From positions 233,935,111 through 233,999,110 of the forward strand of contig NC_133656.1 in assembly GCF_009905375.1 (NCBI RefSeq): a DNA stretch of 64,000 nt, in the 5' to 3' direction. The DNA comes from Apium graveolens. Lineage: Eukaryota > Streptophyta > Magnoliopsida > Apiales > Apiaceae. Below the pieces are notes generated by a model, which was not told the DNA's origin, made no database searches, and was given only the letters and a program-made list of their open reading frames with translations. Below, piece after piece: positions 10,548 to 24,000 of this stretch. The translations under genes were made by a program, and so were the position numbers. Positions within the stretch are counted from its first letter, which is position 1. Each line of letters starts with the position of its first letter.

Positions 10548-13500
10548 TTATCTAGTCCGGAGTACCAAATTAGCATATATTAGCTCATTCCATGCATCAG
10601 GAACCCCTGGAAGACACCAATGGCTGCAATCTTGGCGCCTGGTAGATATCTTCTTACCCTCATCTAGTGTTCTGTTCTTCCCATAAACTGATGGATGGCC
10701 ATCCTTGCGGAAATTTGTCAACTTTGTTATGTTTAATAGTACCACTGGAAACTGCATATCTCGGATTACATCCTGCACAATTTTCATTTTTACAGGATAG
10801 TCATCCAAAATAGCCCCGGATTTGATAAGTTCAGTCTCCCCGTTGCAAGATCCGCCTGAATCCCAATCTCCACCTCTAAATGTTTATGATATAAAAAAAC
10901 ACAAAAGCATTAAAAGGTATATACAAAACTGAATATACGATATCAGCAATTTATTATGAAATGGTTTCCAGTTTAGTTATGAATAGGTCAATGAATCGAC
11001 CAGGAAAATGTTCAGAGCACTACATATTTACATACTTATAGAAAATTAGTACACATATGGGGGAGAGGGGAGAGAGAGGGAGGGAGAGAGGGAGAGGGAA
11101 GTTATGTTTTTTTTAATGGCTTGGGGAGGAAGGGGGAGTCACCTGAAATGGGCGGATGAGTAACCACGATAAAAAACTGATTTTCCCGCGTCCACATTTT
11201 TATCGATCCACTTTGCCCAGGTACTCATCGATTTCTTGTAAGCTTCAACTGCATCAAACTTGGGATAGACATAGTCACCCTCCTTAAAATAATTTTTCCT
11301 GTAAAATAGCATCTCATTCCACTTCAGAACGAAAACACTGGTAAAAGAAATTAAAGTTAAAATTTATTAGTTTTTCCGTGATCTCGAGCAGTCGAGCTAG
11401 AAGCACACTGACATAAAGGAATTATCTGATATTAAAACAAGCTTGCAGCATACTAGTTTTTTGCTAATGTTGCATTCAATAACTTGAGATTTTTCGGAAT
11501 ATGGAACAAATCTACCAGTCTCATATCATCTCCTTATTTATGGAAAACAATCATTCATAATCAAAAGTGTGCATTCTTAGTTTACTGCAATCATGATTTA
11601 ATATAGTTATATCAGACACCCAGAAACAGGTTTATGTTTTTCAATAAAATACATAAGATGATAATTGGATTTTACCCCCTGGACGTCTTTCCGTGAGTCC
11701 ACCAATGCCCGGTATTAAAAATAAGAATGTCAACGCGTTTCCAACGATTAGCTGACTTGTCAATCCTGTCAATTGACAGAGTTGGGTTGTTGTTTCCTTG
11801 ACCATTGACACGGGTTCCTTCCCTGACAAGGAAATGAGATCGTACAAATTCCACTGTGCAGTTATAATCCTGGCCAAGCAATTTAATAGTATGACAAAGT
11901 ATCAGTCCTTTTTACCTTGCCTATGACATTGTAATATGTACTTTCAATTCAAGTTTATATAGGAGTGTGTGTTTAAGATAGTGATGGGGATTAAATTCAT
12001 CAAGAGTATACTGAACACTGCTTTAATAGTCATTAAACTGGAATTGTAACTCAAACACACCTTTTAAAATCAACTGGTGGAAGATGATCCGGCACAAGGT
12101 TGGATAGTAATGAAGAGGCTCAATCGATCTTAACAGGGACATGAATATTTCCCTCGCTATTATATCATAATTATTTTTTATTTTTTCAATTTTTCAATTT
12201 TTGTTACCATAAGTAAACATTATACAAGAATCTATTCTGTAGATGATCATTTTTACCTCAAATTTGAAGATGTAATATCCTCTTCCTTTGGTTATTTTGT
12301 AGCCATGGATTTCATACATTTTGCTCTTATTTGATAAGCCATCATAAAGCATGCACAGTAGCGACTCAAACTGATTCCTGTTCATGGAATCCCCCACCAG
12401 CATCAACCGTTTCCCCCTTAGTCTTGTCAAGAAGTCTGTTGCATTAAACCTATACAAGTAAGGTACCCAAGCAAAAAAAATATTCAGATACATTGAAGTA
12501 ACTGAAATTATTAAAAATTGAATCTGACAAAGAAAATATTTAAAAATTGGTAGATGAATCTGTCACCTTATATTGGGAAGTTAAAATCATGACTAATGTA
12601 TCAAATTCTAACCTTTTGAGGTGATTTAAGACCATCCATCTTGAAGAAGCACATAAATATTAAACAGCGTATAAAGTATTGACTAATATGTTATTCAAAT
12701 GAACTGCTTTTTTATTTTATTATCAAATATTGTATAAATGATGCAAGATATGCCAATCCAAAACAACAATAATAGATGGGAATGTGAATAAACTGAACTC
12801 TTGTTCATTGGTATTTCATTCTACCCTGATACTTTTGATAATTATATAACTTGGAACTTGCCCCGAAACTAAAGAGGCAAGAATACTTGTATAAGTCCTA
12901 TTTTAACTTCACACACACGATTACACGAGCATAGTTGCGTTGTTCTTTCCTTATATATACAAGCTCCTTCAAGTTTCTATACCCAGATGCTGACAAAAAA
13001 AGTCTCTTGATCTGGAAACTATGAACAAGCCCAGCAAAACTTGGTTTCTGTAGCTATTCAGTTTCAGAAAGATTATCCAGGTATAAAGAACAGTATACAG
13101 TCGCTGTTGGAGAATGAGGTGAAGTTTAAAGCCAACAGATCTCTTTACTGAACTCCATGTTTTAAATTGCACAAATATGTACCAAAATTCATTCACTCAT
13201 GTTAATTGTTTTGTAGTTCTCCCCATACTAAAATAGGATAGTATAAGAATTAGGAGCTTTACATAATTTAGGAAAATCATATTGAAGGAGAGAGAACAAA
13301 AATTTACTTTTCCACTCAATAAGTACAACAGTGGTCTAAGAACATGTGTCGCAAGGTCACTCTTTTAAAGGTTTCTCGAATAGCAGCAATTAATATTTAA
13401 CAAAAATGCATCAAATTTGTTCCAATAAAACGTATTTATTACACCTTACTGAAATCACTTATATATTTGACTTAATTACTAGTACAACTCTGATTGTCAA

Positions 13501-14459
13501 ATTCTAATTCTTATAAATAACTTGCTTAATCAATCCAAGTAAGCATTTTCAGTACGCGATGACTACTTAGTCACATTTATATAACTCAACAATTCACATC
13601 ACTAAATCCTATGATTTTGCAAATGTACTAGAAGAAATAGCAATCTAGTACTAATCCAAATATATATCATTCTAAATATGGAAATGAGGAAGTAATAAAG
13701 ACAAACATAATGTTCATAAATTTAGTAACTTTACAAAAGTAATGAAGTCACTAACCTAGGAATGTCACAACCATCAGGCTTCCATCTCCAATTCATATAC
13801 TGAGAATCTTTTCTCCCATTGCTTTGACAATCATAAGCCTCGTCAACAAAAGGACAGCTCCCCGCCTTATAAATCGGATAATTCTCTTCATCTTTAACCC
13901 AACTCCCTACATATAAATCACAACTTATCTTCCACTTAACACTCTCTTTTACAACACTAGCACTGACATTTGAAGTATTTTCAAGAACAAATTTTTTATT
14001 ATCTTCTTGAACTATAACATTGATATCATCAACCAACAACCCATTTGAGCTTCTTGAATTCTCAACTGACCCATTTGAGTTTCTTAAATTATCAATCAAC
14101 CCTTTTGAGTTTCTTGAATTCTCAACTGACCCATTTGAGATTCTTGAATTATCAACTGACCCATTTGAGTTTCTTGAATTCTGAAGTGACCCTTTTGAGA
14201 TTGTTGAGTTATAAAATGACCCATTTGAGTTTCTTGAAAGATCTTGACTTAGTGCAATGGGAATGTTGAGATCATCTTGAGATCTTGTGTTGAGAGAAAG
14301 GGAGAGACTTGAATAGTAGTGATCTCTGTAGAGAGATAGATTAGGTTGGAGAGATTGTTTAGAGAAGTAGAGTAGACTGAGAAGGAAGAGTGTAAGTAGA
14401 GAGAAAGTTGAAATGGCGTAGAGATTCTTTTGAGTTGAGAAGAAGAAGATTGTTGCCAT
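10548..14459 (-). CDS. TBL/PMR5-family (PC-esterase, DUF231) wall polysaccharide O-acetyltransferase
   Basis: Exons, read on the minus strand, are 14459-13756, 12449-12257, 11869-11676, 11298-11143 and 10875-10548 (1575 bp, 524 aa). All junctions are GT-AG and in frame. Residues about 12-33 form a single membrane anchor, giving a type II Golgi topology. A Ser/Asn/Gly-rich stalk follows, which includes a 10-residue repeat. The TBL domain starts around residue 176 (CDLYVGSWV, with cysteine pairs and MNWRWKPDGC). The esterase signature Gly254-Asp-Ser256 (LMLVGDS) and the distal Asp498-x-x-His501 (DCSHWCLPG) supply the catalytic Ser, Asp and His. TBL proteins transfer acetyl groups to xylan, mannan, xyloglucan or pectin. 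The substrate cannot be read from sequence. Intron 1 is 1.3 kb. Intron 4 holds a GA-rich tract at about 11,059-11,099. All catalytic residues are present, so the gene looks functional. Confidence 0.92.
14040..14240 (-). repeat. In-frame 30-bp minisatellite in TBL exon 1
   Basis: Six full 30-bp units and a partial seventh, each starting cccatttgag or ccctttttgag-like on the plus strand, run from 14,040. They encode a 10-residue motif of the type NSRNSNGSVE in the stalk between the membrane anchor and the TBL domain. The units differ at a few positions, and because the period is a multiple of three, copy-number change keeps the frame. Confidence 0.9.
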
Positions 14460-15259
14460 TTTTTTGAAGCTAGCATGATCTTAGTTTGTTCCCAGTGTTT
14501 TTGTGACGGTTGTATCATAAATTCAACCTGACGGCAAAATTAAATGTACTGAATATTGAATTGTATATTAATGATCGATCTTAAAAAAAATCTAGCTCCT
14601 TTAATACAATTATTTTTTGATACAATTATTTTTTTATAGTTAATTTTGATTAAGTAATAATCGTTCAAATAATATTTTTTTCCCATCCCAACATAATGAA
14701 TATAGTGTATTTTGAGTTTTGATAAAGTAATAAACTCGTTAAAATAACTATTACGTTAAAGACGTTTAACTGTATTTTATTAACATTTCAGTAACATTCA
14801 TTTAATTTATAAATGTGCCGACAATCTACATTATGAGACCTCGTTGAATGGCAAAACAGAATTGTTGAAATGCACATCATGTCAAGTTTGCTGCTATAAC
14901 ATTCTTATTCATCATTTTTCGTACTCTCATGCTTGTTTAATTTTTTTTTTGAAACTAATATTTATTTTATAAAAAATTAATGAAAATTTATTGAAGAATT
15001 ATAATCTTTTTAAAGTTTGTTTCGTTGAATTAGAAGATAGGATTGCAAATCACTATGATACTTAGTTGAAACAAGTAATATTTTATACCCTTTAATAAGT
15101 CGATTATAATACAATCCCAATAACTATGTTAGTCCAAAATAAATTTGCGATTAAAATTTAAAGGATAGTTAATACTTAATATTGAAGAAATTAATTTTCC
15201 CAAATTATTATGCAGATTCCGTGAAACAAACATCACCTTTGATAAATAAACAATCAATA
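14460..15259. other. TBL promoter side and AT-rich intergenic DNA
   Basis: This stretch lies upstream of the TBL start codon. It is strongly AT-rich, with no coding region and no repeat boundary that I can define. Confidence 0.5.
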
Positions 15260-17285
15260 TCTATACTATATTATAATATTAGCCTTAAACCCGGGTGATG
15301 CAATGATTATTTTTAATTTTGCATATTTCTTTTGAATTTAGTTTGAAGTAAATTTTTTTAAGTTATGAAACTTATTTATTTAAAATTTTAATAATATGAT
15401 TTGATTATACTTATTAATATACACATGGGTGTATAAGTTAGTTACACTACAGTTTTAAAAAACAATGCATTGACGAAAATTTATATTTTTATTGATATTT
15501 ATAGGTGTATTTACGAAAGATTATTATATTTTATTAAAAGGTAAATTTCAGCTAAAATCAATAATATATAAATTTTCATTAGTCTGTTAACCGACCAAAT
15601 CCAACTAACTATATTTAAATTTATGTTAATTTAATATGTTTAAACCCGAATTAATGTTAAAATTTTATATGTCAATGGCAAAAAAATTATGTTAGCTTAA
15701 GGCAGGTTATATAACAAAATCAAGCTAATTATTTTTTACTATTTTGTTTAATTTATTTTGGCCCGGGGTGATTATTATTTTATTTTAGACCGAATGAATA
15801 ATATGTATTATTTTATTTTAGTTTGATTACACTATATCGACCCCACGAATTTTTTATTTTGTTATAGTCTGGTTCAATAATATAACATTTTTAGCGGGAT
15901 CAATAATATTTATTATTTTATTTTAGCCCAATTATTCAAATCCAATTAACTATATGTAGTTTTTTTAATTTTTTATTTAAAATTGGATCAATAGTATAGT
16001 TTTGTTTAGCACGACCGGGTAGATTTTATATATTATTTTGTTTTAACGAAAAGCATTAGACATATTATAATTCTATTATGAATATTTATCTATTTGTGAT
16101 AGTGTTTTATTTTAAATATTACTATAATTACGGTGATCATACCAACTACCAAACAAACTTTCATTGTTTTGTTTATAATAATAATAGTATATAGATACGA
16201 AACATTAAAAGTTTGGTAGTCGGTACTTGCTGAAATTACTTAATTACCCTTATTTAATTATTTAATTCTAATTACTATATCGTTCAATTCCAATTATAAT
16301 TGATATTGAAGTCAACTTCCTTTATTGTTTTATCAATTTCAATTCTATTTTATATCGAACTCTATATTATTATAATTTATATTAAACTCAACTTCTTCTA
16401 CCAATTTAAATTTTAATTCATATCGAGTTTTATATTATTCTAATTTATTACTTCAGGCTAAATTAAATTTAAGCAGACTAAATATAATTTTTAGGATTTA
16501 GTTGATATATAATGTGACTCGGGTTAAGATAAAATAATAATATTATTAATCCCCCTAACAAATTATACTAATGAACTTGGATAAACAAAATAATATATTT
16601 TACTTATACATGGTAAAAAAATACATTATACAATTGATTCAGACTAACAAAAAACTAAAATAAAAATATAATTCGACGAACAAAAATAAAATCATATATA
16701 CTAATTATTCAATCTAAAACAAAATTATCTTATTGATCCAGACTTTAAATTTTTTTAAAAATAAACTAAAAATAATTAGTTTAATTTGGTCGGTGTATTG
16801 AGCATTGGGCTAAAATAAAATAATGTAAAATACTAATCCGAGATAAATCAAATTAATATTACGCTAAGTATAATTCGTATCCTATTGATATGAACTAAAA
16901 AATTAAATTTTAATTAAAACATAAATATTTTTTTAAATACACATAGATTTATCCATAAAACTATACCGTTTAATCAGTAATATTATCTTTTTTAAATATC
17001 TTTTATAGAGTTATAGTTAATCGATTAAGTAATCACCATGCTAAAATAATATTTTTTTAAGCCCCTCAATAAAATAATGTTATAATAATATTTCCCCATT
17101 ACCAACTCTATCACTTTAAATAAATTTAAATGTTCTAAAAGGTTATGAACATATATGTCTACTAATATAATTATCATGAAGTCATATCATTTAAAATTTT
17201 AAATAAACAAAATTAAGAATTGAATTCAATATATAATATTAAAAAAATATGTGTCATCCGTGCATAACACCGGTTTTAAGCCTAG
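15260..17285 (+). mobile_element. Non-autonomous Helitron-like element
   Basis: The 5' end reads A|TCTATACTATATTATAA and the 3' end runs ccgtg-cataa-caccgg, then ttttaagc, then CTAG|T. A TC start, a 3' CTRR end preceded by a short imperfect hairpin, and insertion between A and T without target duplication are the hallmarks of Helitrons. The roughly 2.0-kb interior is AT-rich and shows no Rep/helicase frames, so it would depend on another element. The two ends also share an imperfect inverted similarity (agccttaaacccgggtgatg against the complement of the right end). Confidence 0.6.
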
Positions 17286-18186
17286 TAGGTGTATAAAAGA
17301 TAATCCGTTAATCTCCAAATGACAAGAGATTAATCAACTCATACTCCCTAGTGTACACTGATTACAATTGACAACTGCCAATAAGTTATTGTCTATCCGG
17401 GTTTTATGCACCAAAAAGCAGGCTTTTGTATCCCCAGGCCCCATCGGGTTTGGGCTGGGCCGTTTAAAAGTGTTGCATCTCGCTTGTTGGCTTGTAACAA
17501 TATTATTAGAACTCAGTAATATTTAGGGTGATAATATTATTTTAATTTATACGTAATAAATATTGACCATTCATGACAATCACATCAATTTTACAAATTT
17601 ATTTAACAACGGCCCGTGTTTCACGTTACCTACTCAATTCCAAAACAACCAACATGCATCCTCATGCTAAGTTTGGTGAGTATCTTTTCCCTGTGTCCAT
17701 TCATGTTATGTTATTTTAAGTCGGTAAACATGATTCGAAGGAAAAGGTTAATTAAATTTAAACAAAAATGATATCGAAAGGGTAAATTATATATGAGAAA
17801 TATTAGGGATCTCAGATTATCTTATCAAACTTTTTTCTAAATAATGATGTATGTCACACAAACCTTTTGATGACTTGTTCAATATATAATAATCAAAATT
17901 CTTAATTTGTCATTTTATGTTATTTGAGAAAAATTTAAGAAAAATATTGGATAACTATTCAAAATATTATATTTTTAAATTTATTTACAAAAATATTAAT
18001 CTTTTTTAAATTTCATTTTCAAAAATACGGTTTGCAATCTCGGTAACGTATTATGTAACTTAATTTTCAACTTTGAAAAGACTGATTTCAAGTTTACATT
18101 TGTTGCGTTTCAAGTTTATAACCTCTGCAACCTTAAAATCAACTTTAAAAATAAAATAAAATAAAAGTTAGCATAATAGTTACAGA
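17286..18186. other. AT-rich intergenic DNA
   Basis: I find no gene. A short stretch around 17,420-17,470 (ccccaggccccatcgggttt) is more GC-rich than its surroundings, but it is not attributable. Confidence 0.5.
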
Positions 18187-18195
18187 GGTTGCAAA

Positions 18196-18527
18196 GAAAG
18201 AATGCCCATAATACCCCATTTTCCGGTCTCAACTGTCCAAAATACCCAGATGCGCGCGAACTGTCCAAAATACCGACGCATTACGCATTATAGCAGTGCG
18301 TATACAACCTTCATTTTTTTTGTAAAGAATACGCATGTCAGACATGCGTATTCAGTTTTGTTTTTAGTGAATACGCATGTCAGACATGCGTATCCTTTAT
18401 AAATTTTTAAAAAACAAAATTCGCATGTTGCACATGCGTATTCAACAAGTAATTTGGGCACTCCATCCCGCCAAATAGTATTTTGGGCATCAAGCCCCTA
18501 AATGGCGGGTATTTTGGCTTTTTACCT
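18196..18527. mobile_element. Hairpin-rich MITE with 9-bp target duplication, copy A
   Basis: This 332-bp element lies between two copies of ggttgcaaa (18,187-18,195 and 18,528-18,536). The left end gaaagaatgcccataatacc and the complement of the right end aggtaaaaagccaaaatacc form imperfect inverted termini. The interior carries tandem palindromes of the type ACGCATG...CATGCGT. One is a perfect 13-bp arm gaatacgcatgtc with a 1-nt loop at 18,327-18,353. The same palindrome, with one mismatch, is at 18,369-18,395, and a variant lies at about 18,418-18,443. A 9-bp duplication suggests a Mutator-like origin, although the termini do not resemble any TIR I know. A second member is at 27,638-28,014. 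Confidence 0.75.
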
Positions 18528-18727
18528 GGTTGCAAATCGTATTTTTAAAAATAAAATTTAAAAAATATATTTATAAAAATAAGTTTAAAAATGAGAGTAT
18601 TTTCAAAATAATTTTTTAAAAATATGATATTTTTAAAAATATTTCAATAATATTTAGGGAAGATAGAATTAGTCAAAATATATTTTCTTATGTTTGGTAA
18701 TACGGAGGTCGTTATATAAAATGTACT

Positions 18728-18756
18728 GGCCTATAACCCGTGTCGCACGGGTTAAG
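18728..18756. other. acccgtg/cacgggt hairpin, possible minus-strand Helitron end
   Basis: The sequence aacccgtgtcgcacgggtt forms a strong hairpin. Read on the minus strand it is followed by ttataggCCAGT, close to a Helitron CTAG|T terminus. A matching TC start on the minus strand could be at 20,678 (TCATATATTATTATATACC). Both ends are degenerate, so this is only a candidate. Confidence 0.3.
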
Positions 18757-19974
18757 TTATTCTTTTTCTTGTTCATATAATATTTTATTATTAAGTATTT
18801 ATTTTGAAATATTATTTTATGCTAAATATAATATAATATTTCGATAACATGTTTTTTATTTTATTATTTTATTTTTTTTCTAATAATTATTTATTCACAT
18901 TGTTAGAAGTAAGTAGGCACAAGTGTAAATATCAACCAAATACTCAATTGATCAAAATTTTAATATTTTGAATACATCTTATTTTATTTATAATAGTATA
19001 GTTTAGTATAAATTCTAATTTAAAATTTTAATATTTTTGAGTTTTTTTATATTTTTTTGAAATATATCTATCTACCACGTATATGCGTTATTTATTTTAA
19101 TATATAAGTTAGATTCCTTTAAATATAATTTTAAATTTTTAATAATATATCTTTAGGAAGGCATTGACAATTTTTCGATTAATCAACGTAGTAGATATAC
19201 CATATTTAGCAGATTGGTAGATTTTAAATAAAATAAATATACTTTATCTTAATTCTCTTTAAATAAATATAGGTGAGACTTGTCTGAGGTGTAGCATATA
19301 TGACAAACTCCTACTGAAATCTAAAGTAGTGGTATTTATGTAAAACACGGACTAAATATTCGGTCTGCACTTTTTTATTAAATATTTTTAAAAATAATTT
19401 ATGTAATTGATCGTTATTTTATTGTCTTAATTTTTATTATTTTAAAGAAAGAGCATGCAATAATTAACTTTTTAATTAGTTTGTAATCTTTTCAAGCATA
19501 AAATTAAGTAAATCTACTTTGGTTTAAGGGTTTGATACTTTTATGCATGTACTCACGTAACTTAAATACTTACATGAGTATAAATATTTTTTAATGTGAA
19601 TGCAATAATTATCTTTATAATTTAAATTTTAAAAATTACAAAAGATTATCGTAGGTAACATATTATAATATATTTTGTGATGTAATCTTCATGTTTTTAT
19701 AGTTCAGCGTTTTTAAAGTTTTTTTTTACTCTGGCTTTAAATGACCAATTTCAATCCCATTGGTCGGTGTTACGATACATATGTTGGCTACTTAGTATTT
19801 GAATTGGTAATTATCTTTAATGCCTTAAATCTCATGCAATTCATGAGTTCCGTTAATATTTAAATAAATTTTAAATTTTATCTATTCAATTATATATTAA
19901 TTTTATTATATTTTATATAAATATATAATAATTATACATTGATAATAAAAATAATAAAAGGATTATGTTGGAAC
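18757..19974. other. AT-rich intergenic DNA
   Basis: I see no gene, defined repeat or coding relic here. Confidence 0.5.
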
Positions 19975-20090
19975 TATAAAAATTTATCTACTTGAATCTC
20001 TAATTAAAAGATATTATTACTTTGAAAACCATAATAATCAGAATTAACATATAAATATTATATAATTTACTATACGCTCTGCTAGGTTTC
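19975..20090 (+). repeat. 116-bp direct repeat, copy 1
   Basis: The segment starts ataaaaatttatctacttga and ends acgctctgctaggtttc. It recurs with about 90% identity at 20,883-21,000. The two copies bracket a gypsy reverse-transcriptase relic. Confidence 0.8.
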
Positions 20091-20138
20091 CAAACGTGGG
20101 GTGTTATATGAATGTGGTGTTGGTCCACGTCAGCGGGA

Positions 20139-20470
20139 ATGAAGGAATTAGTTAGTCAACAGTTATTGGATGGGGTGATTAGACTAAGTATATCCTCACG
20201 GGGTGCACTAGTGATATTATGAAAATAGAAGGATGAAATTATGAGATTATGTACCGATTATCGGAAGTTTAACGACATGACGAATAAGAATAATTAACCC
20301 CTATATATAAAACTGATTACTTATATGACCTAATTTAAGGAGCGTGTTATTTCTCGAAGTTGACTTAAGATCCAGCCTGATGACATATCAAAGACTGCGA
20401 TTAGAACGAGTTATAAGCATTGCAAGTTCTGGTGGTGATATTATTTGGATTAACAAGTTTACCAGTTGTC
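20139..20470 (+). pseudogene. Ty3/gypsy reverse transcriptase relic
   Basis: In one frame from 20,139, the translation carries RT landmarks in order: KELVSQQLLDGVIR, then S-x-x-x-RGALV, then LCTDYRKFND, then a degraded middle, then PDDISKTAIRTSYKH. These correspond to the region that leads into the catalytic core of gypsy RT (the LCxDYRxLN and IxPxDIxKTAF motifs). Several in-frame stops occur, and the YxDD box is not present. It is an old fragment with no element boundaries visible. Confidence 0.75.
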
Positions 20471-20882
20471 TCTAAGGATTAGGAAGGAGCTATGAATGTA
20501 ATAAGTTTTGGTTGGTAGTTTAGTGGGATAAGGAGATTATATCTAGTAATTTAGCAATTTAGTAGTTTAGCATATGTGTAACTTTATTTATTTTTATTTT
20601 TAATAACCAAAATAAGGGGATAACCAACCGACTAAACTAAATATGATTTTGCTTATAATGGTATATAATAATATATGATGCATAGATGCGATGCACATAC
20701 TGATTTTACCATTTCCAATATCATCGTTTATCTAATATTTTTTAATAGAAAACATAAATTGAAAATAATAATAAATAACATAATAAATATTTTTTGAAAT
20801 TAATGAACTTAACGCTATAAATGTTTTTTTATTTACATGTCTATTATGAATTAAATATATTTAGCTCTTTGTTAAAACACAC

Positions 20883-21000
20883 CTATAAAATTTATCTACT
20901 TGAAAATCTAATTAAAAGATATTATTACTTTGAAATTTATAATAATCAGAATTAACATATAAATATTATATATTTTACCATACGTGCTCCGCTAGGTTTC
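20883..21000 (+). repeat. 116-bp direct repeat, copy 2
   Basis: This is the second copy of the 19,975-20,090 segment. It ends in gctaggtttc exactly where the poly(T) of the LINE begins. The LINE therefore inserted at, or is joined to, the end of this repeat. Confidence 0.8.
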
Positions 21001-21033
21001 TTTTTTTTTTTTTGCCAGAAAAGAAGAATTTTA

Positions 21034-24000
21034 TTAATGATTCAAATCCTTCAACAATACATTTAGAAAATCAGAGTGGATATCTACCAACTCCCAAGTA
21101 CGATCAGCTATAAAACTAGAGTATTTCGCTAGGTAGAGAGCTACCGAATTCGCGGACCGTTTAACAAATTTTAGAGTCACGTTACGGGACTCTACGTCAA
21201 CCAGAAGCTTTTTGCATTCATCAATAACTCTCCCAAGGTAAGAGAAGTTAACTGATGAACACCTTATGGCCTGAATTGCTCCAAGACAATCCGACTCAAC
21301 TATGACCTCCTGCCAATCCTTGGTCTTTATCCAACTCAAGGCTTCCCTAATACCAATGGACTCTACAAGCTCTGGATGAATTCTTCCATGTTTGCAGCTC
21401 GACTTAGCTTCCAGAAGTGTACCTTCATGATTACGAGCCACCATTGCATGGTTATAGGAATGAGATTCTTCAAGCAATGTCACATCAGTATTTATCTTAA
21501 CTATCCCTATCTGTGATTGTTGCCAGTGCGTGTCGCCATCCGTTTGGATTATAAACCCAAAAGAGTTGTCGAATGATCTGTCTTGCGCACTCTCCCAGTT
21601 GTTAAGGACCTGTAATGCTGATGCTACTATATCTTTAGACTCCCTTCCTTTCTGTTGCCACACCACTTCGTTTCTGTTCTTTCAAATGGACCAAGCAATC
21701 ATAAAGATTTTATGAGTCATACCACTCATCCCTTGCTGCATAGTATCCTGTAGCCAGCTGTCTATCTGCAGATCTACTACCACACCGTAGTTGTAACCAA
21801 AATGCTGCCAACATTAAGCTGCAACCGGGCAGGTGACTAGAATATGAAATGTTTTCTCATCATAAATATTACAGACCGGGCAAGTGCTGATCACATCAAC
21901 TTTTTTGCTTCTCAACAAGTCTTTTGTAGGGAGACATCCCCTAACTACTCTCCAAATGAAATACTTGACTTTCAAGGGCATTTTTTGGTTCCACAATTTA
22001 TTCAAGCTGATCGAGTTCCTCCCTATATTGTTCCCACTTGCAAGATCCCTTAGCACAGCATATGCACTCTTTACTGTGTAGTGACCTAATCTCTCTTTCC
22101 TCCAAAACCAAATATCTCTTTCTGAGCGTCTAATGGGGGTAGATAGGATTAAACTGGTATCCCTTTCATTGAAGTTGTCCCACACTAGATCATCATCACA
22201 GTCTTCATTTGTTGTTGACATTAAACAGGACACCATTTGACCCTTTATTGCGTCGTGGTCTGTATGAATATAATGATCGATATCACACGCCAAACACAGA
22301 TCCTTCATTATGTCTGTACTTAAACCATTCCCCACTCTTTTTGAAGCCCCAGCCTTTAGCAAATTTTGAGCTTCGAGAACACTACGCCATACGTACCTAG
22401 GATTGCTTCCCAGTTTTGCTGACAGAAAATCCCCCTCTGGGTAGTATCTTGCCTTGTAAACCCTGCTTACCATGCTTTCTTGATTTGTTATCAATCTCCA
22501 CCCCTGTTTCCCAAGAAGGGCTACATTAAAATCATGAAGTTTTCTAAACCTCGTACCACCTTCTGATTTTTTAGCACACAAGCGATCCCATGACATCCAG
22601 TGTATGCTTTTAGGTTTCTTTGACGATGCCCTCCACCAATACCTGCACATTATATTTTCCATTTCATTACACAACTGCTTTGGCAAAAGAAAAATGCTCA
22701 TTGCGTAGGTTGGCTGGGCATGTGATACCGTTTTGATGAGAAGTTCTTTTCCACCCTACGATAACTGCTTTTTATCCCATCCTTCAATCCTTTCCTGCAT
22801 TTGGCTTTTAATATAACCAAAGATAGCGTTCTTCTTCCTTCCTACCATGTTGGGAAGACCTAGATAGGTCGTACCCTCGTCTGCTTCCTGAAAACCAAGA
22901 GTGTTGCAAACTGACTCCTTAATATCTCGAATAGTATTGCAGCTGAATACCACTGATGATTTCGATCTATTAATCTTTTGACCTGAGGCCTTTTCATACA
23001 CCTGAAGCACGTTAAGAATCTCCTCTACAGTGTCTCCGTTAGCTGTGCAGAAAACATACGAATCGTCTGCAAAGAACATGTGAGTTAAAACAGGTGCTCC
23101 TCTACCCACTTTGATGCCTGTCAAAAGCTTTCTACGAGCATGGTCCTGAATTAAAGCTGTTAAGCCCTCCATACAAACCAAAAACAAGTAAGAAGAGTGG
23201 GGATCACCTTGTCTGATTCCCCGACTCGGAGTAACTGCACCAACCTCTCTTCCTGAATAAGTTATTTTGTACCTCACTGTCTGAACACACTCCATAAATA
23301 ATTGAATCAAGTGGTCTTCAAACCCCAGTTTTGTCAACATTGCATACAAAAAATCTCATTCTACCCGATCGTAGGCTTTGCTCATATCTAATTTTAGAGC
23401 CATCCAACCTGTTTTCCCTGCGACTTTTCTCTTTAAATAGTGCATGACTTCATAAGAAATCATTATATTATCAAAGATCCACCTCCCAGGGATGAAAGCA
23501 CTTTGAGATTCAGAAATTACTCCGTTTAAGATATGTTTTAATCTGTTCGCTAGAACTTTGGAGACTATCTTGTACACCACGTTACAAAGGGCAATTGGCC
23601 TCAAGTCGGCCATGGATACAGGATTCTGCTTCTTTGGTATCATCGCTATTTAGTGTATGTGACTTGATCCTCGAATTTGCCCGTAGTGAAAAAATTCTGA
23701 ACTAACCTCACAATGTCTTCACCCACCGTTTTCCACTACTTTTGAAAAAATCCTGGGCTCATACCGTCCGGCCCAGGAGATTTGTCTGGATGCATTACAA
23801 ACAATGCCATCTTGACTTCTTTGTGATGAACTGGGACTAACATACTTCAGTTCTGAATTGAACTAACACGACTATCCACCGTATTTATCACACTGGTAAA
23901 CTCTGTATCCGTGACTGCAAACAAATTTGAAAAATAGCTAATCATGGTTTCCTCCATACCTGTACCCCGGCCAACCTCTATGCCATTATCATCCTTCAGA

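Noticed and set aside
18300..18445. CRISPR-like regular palindromes
   Set aside because: The repeats are not uniform with unique spacers, the setting is a plant nuclear genome, and transposon ends with target duplications explain the block.
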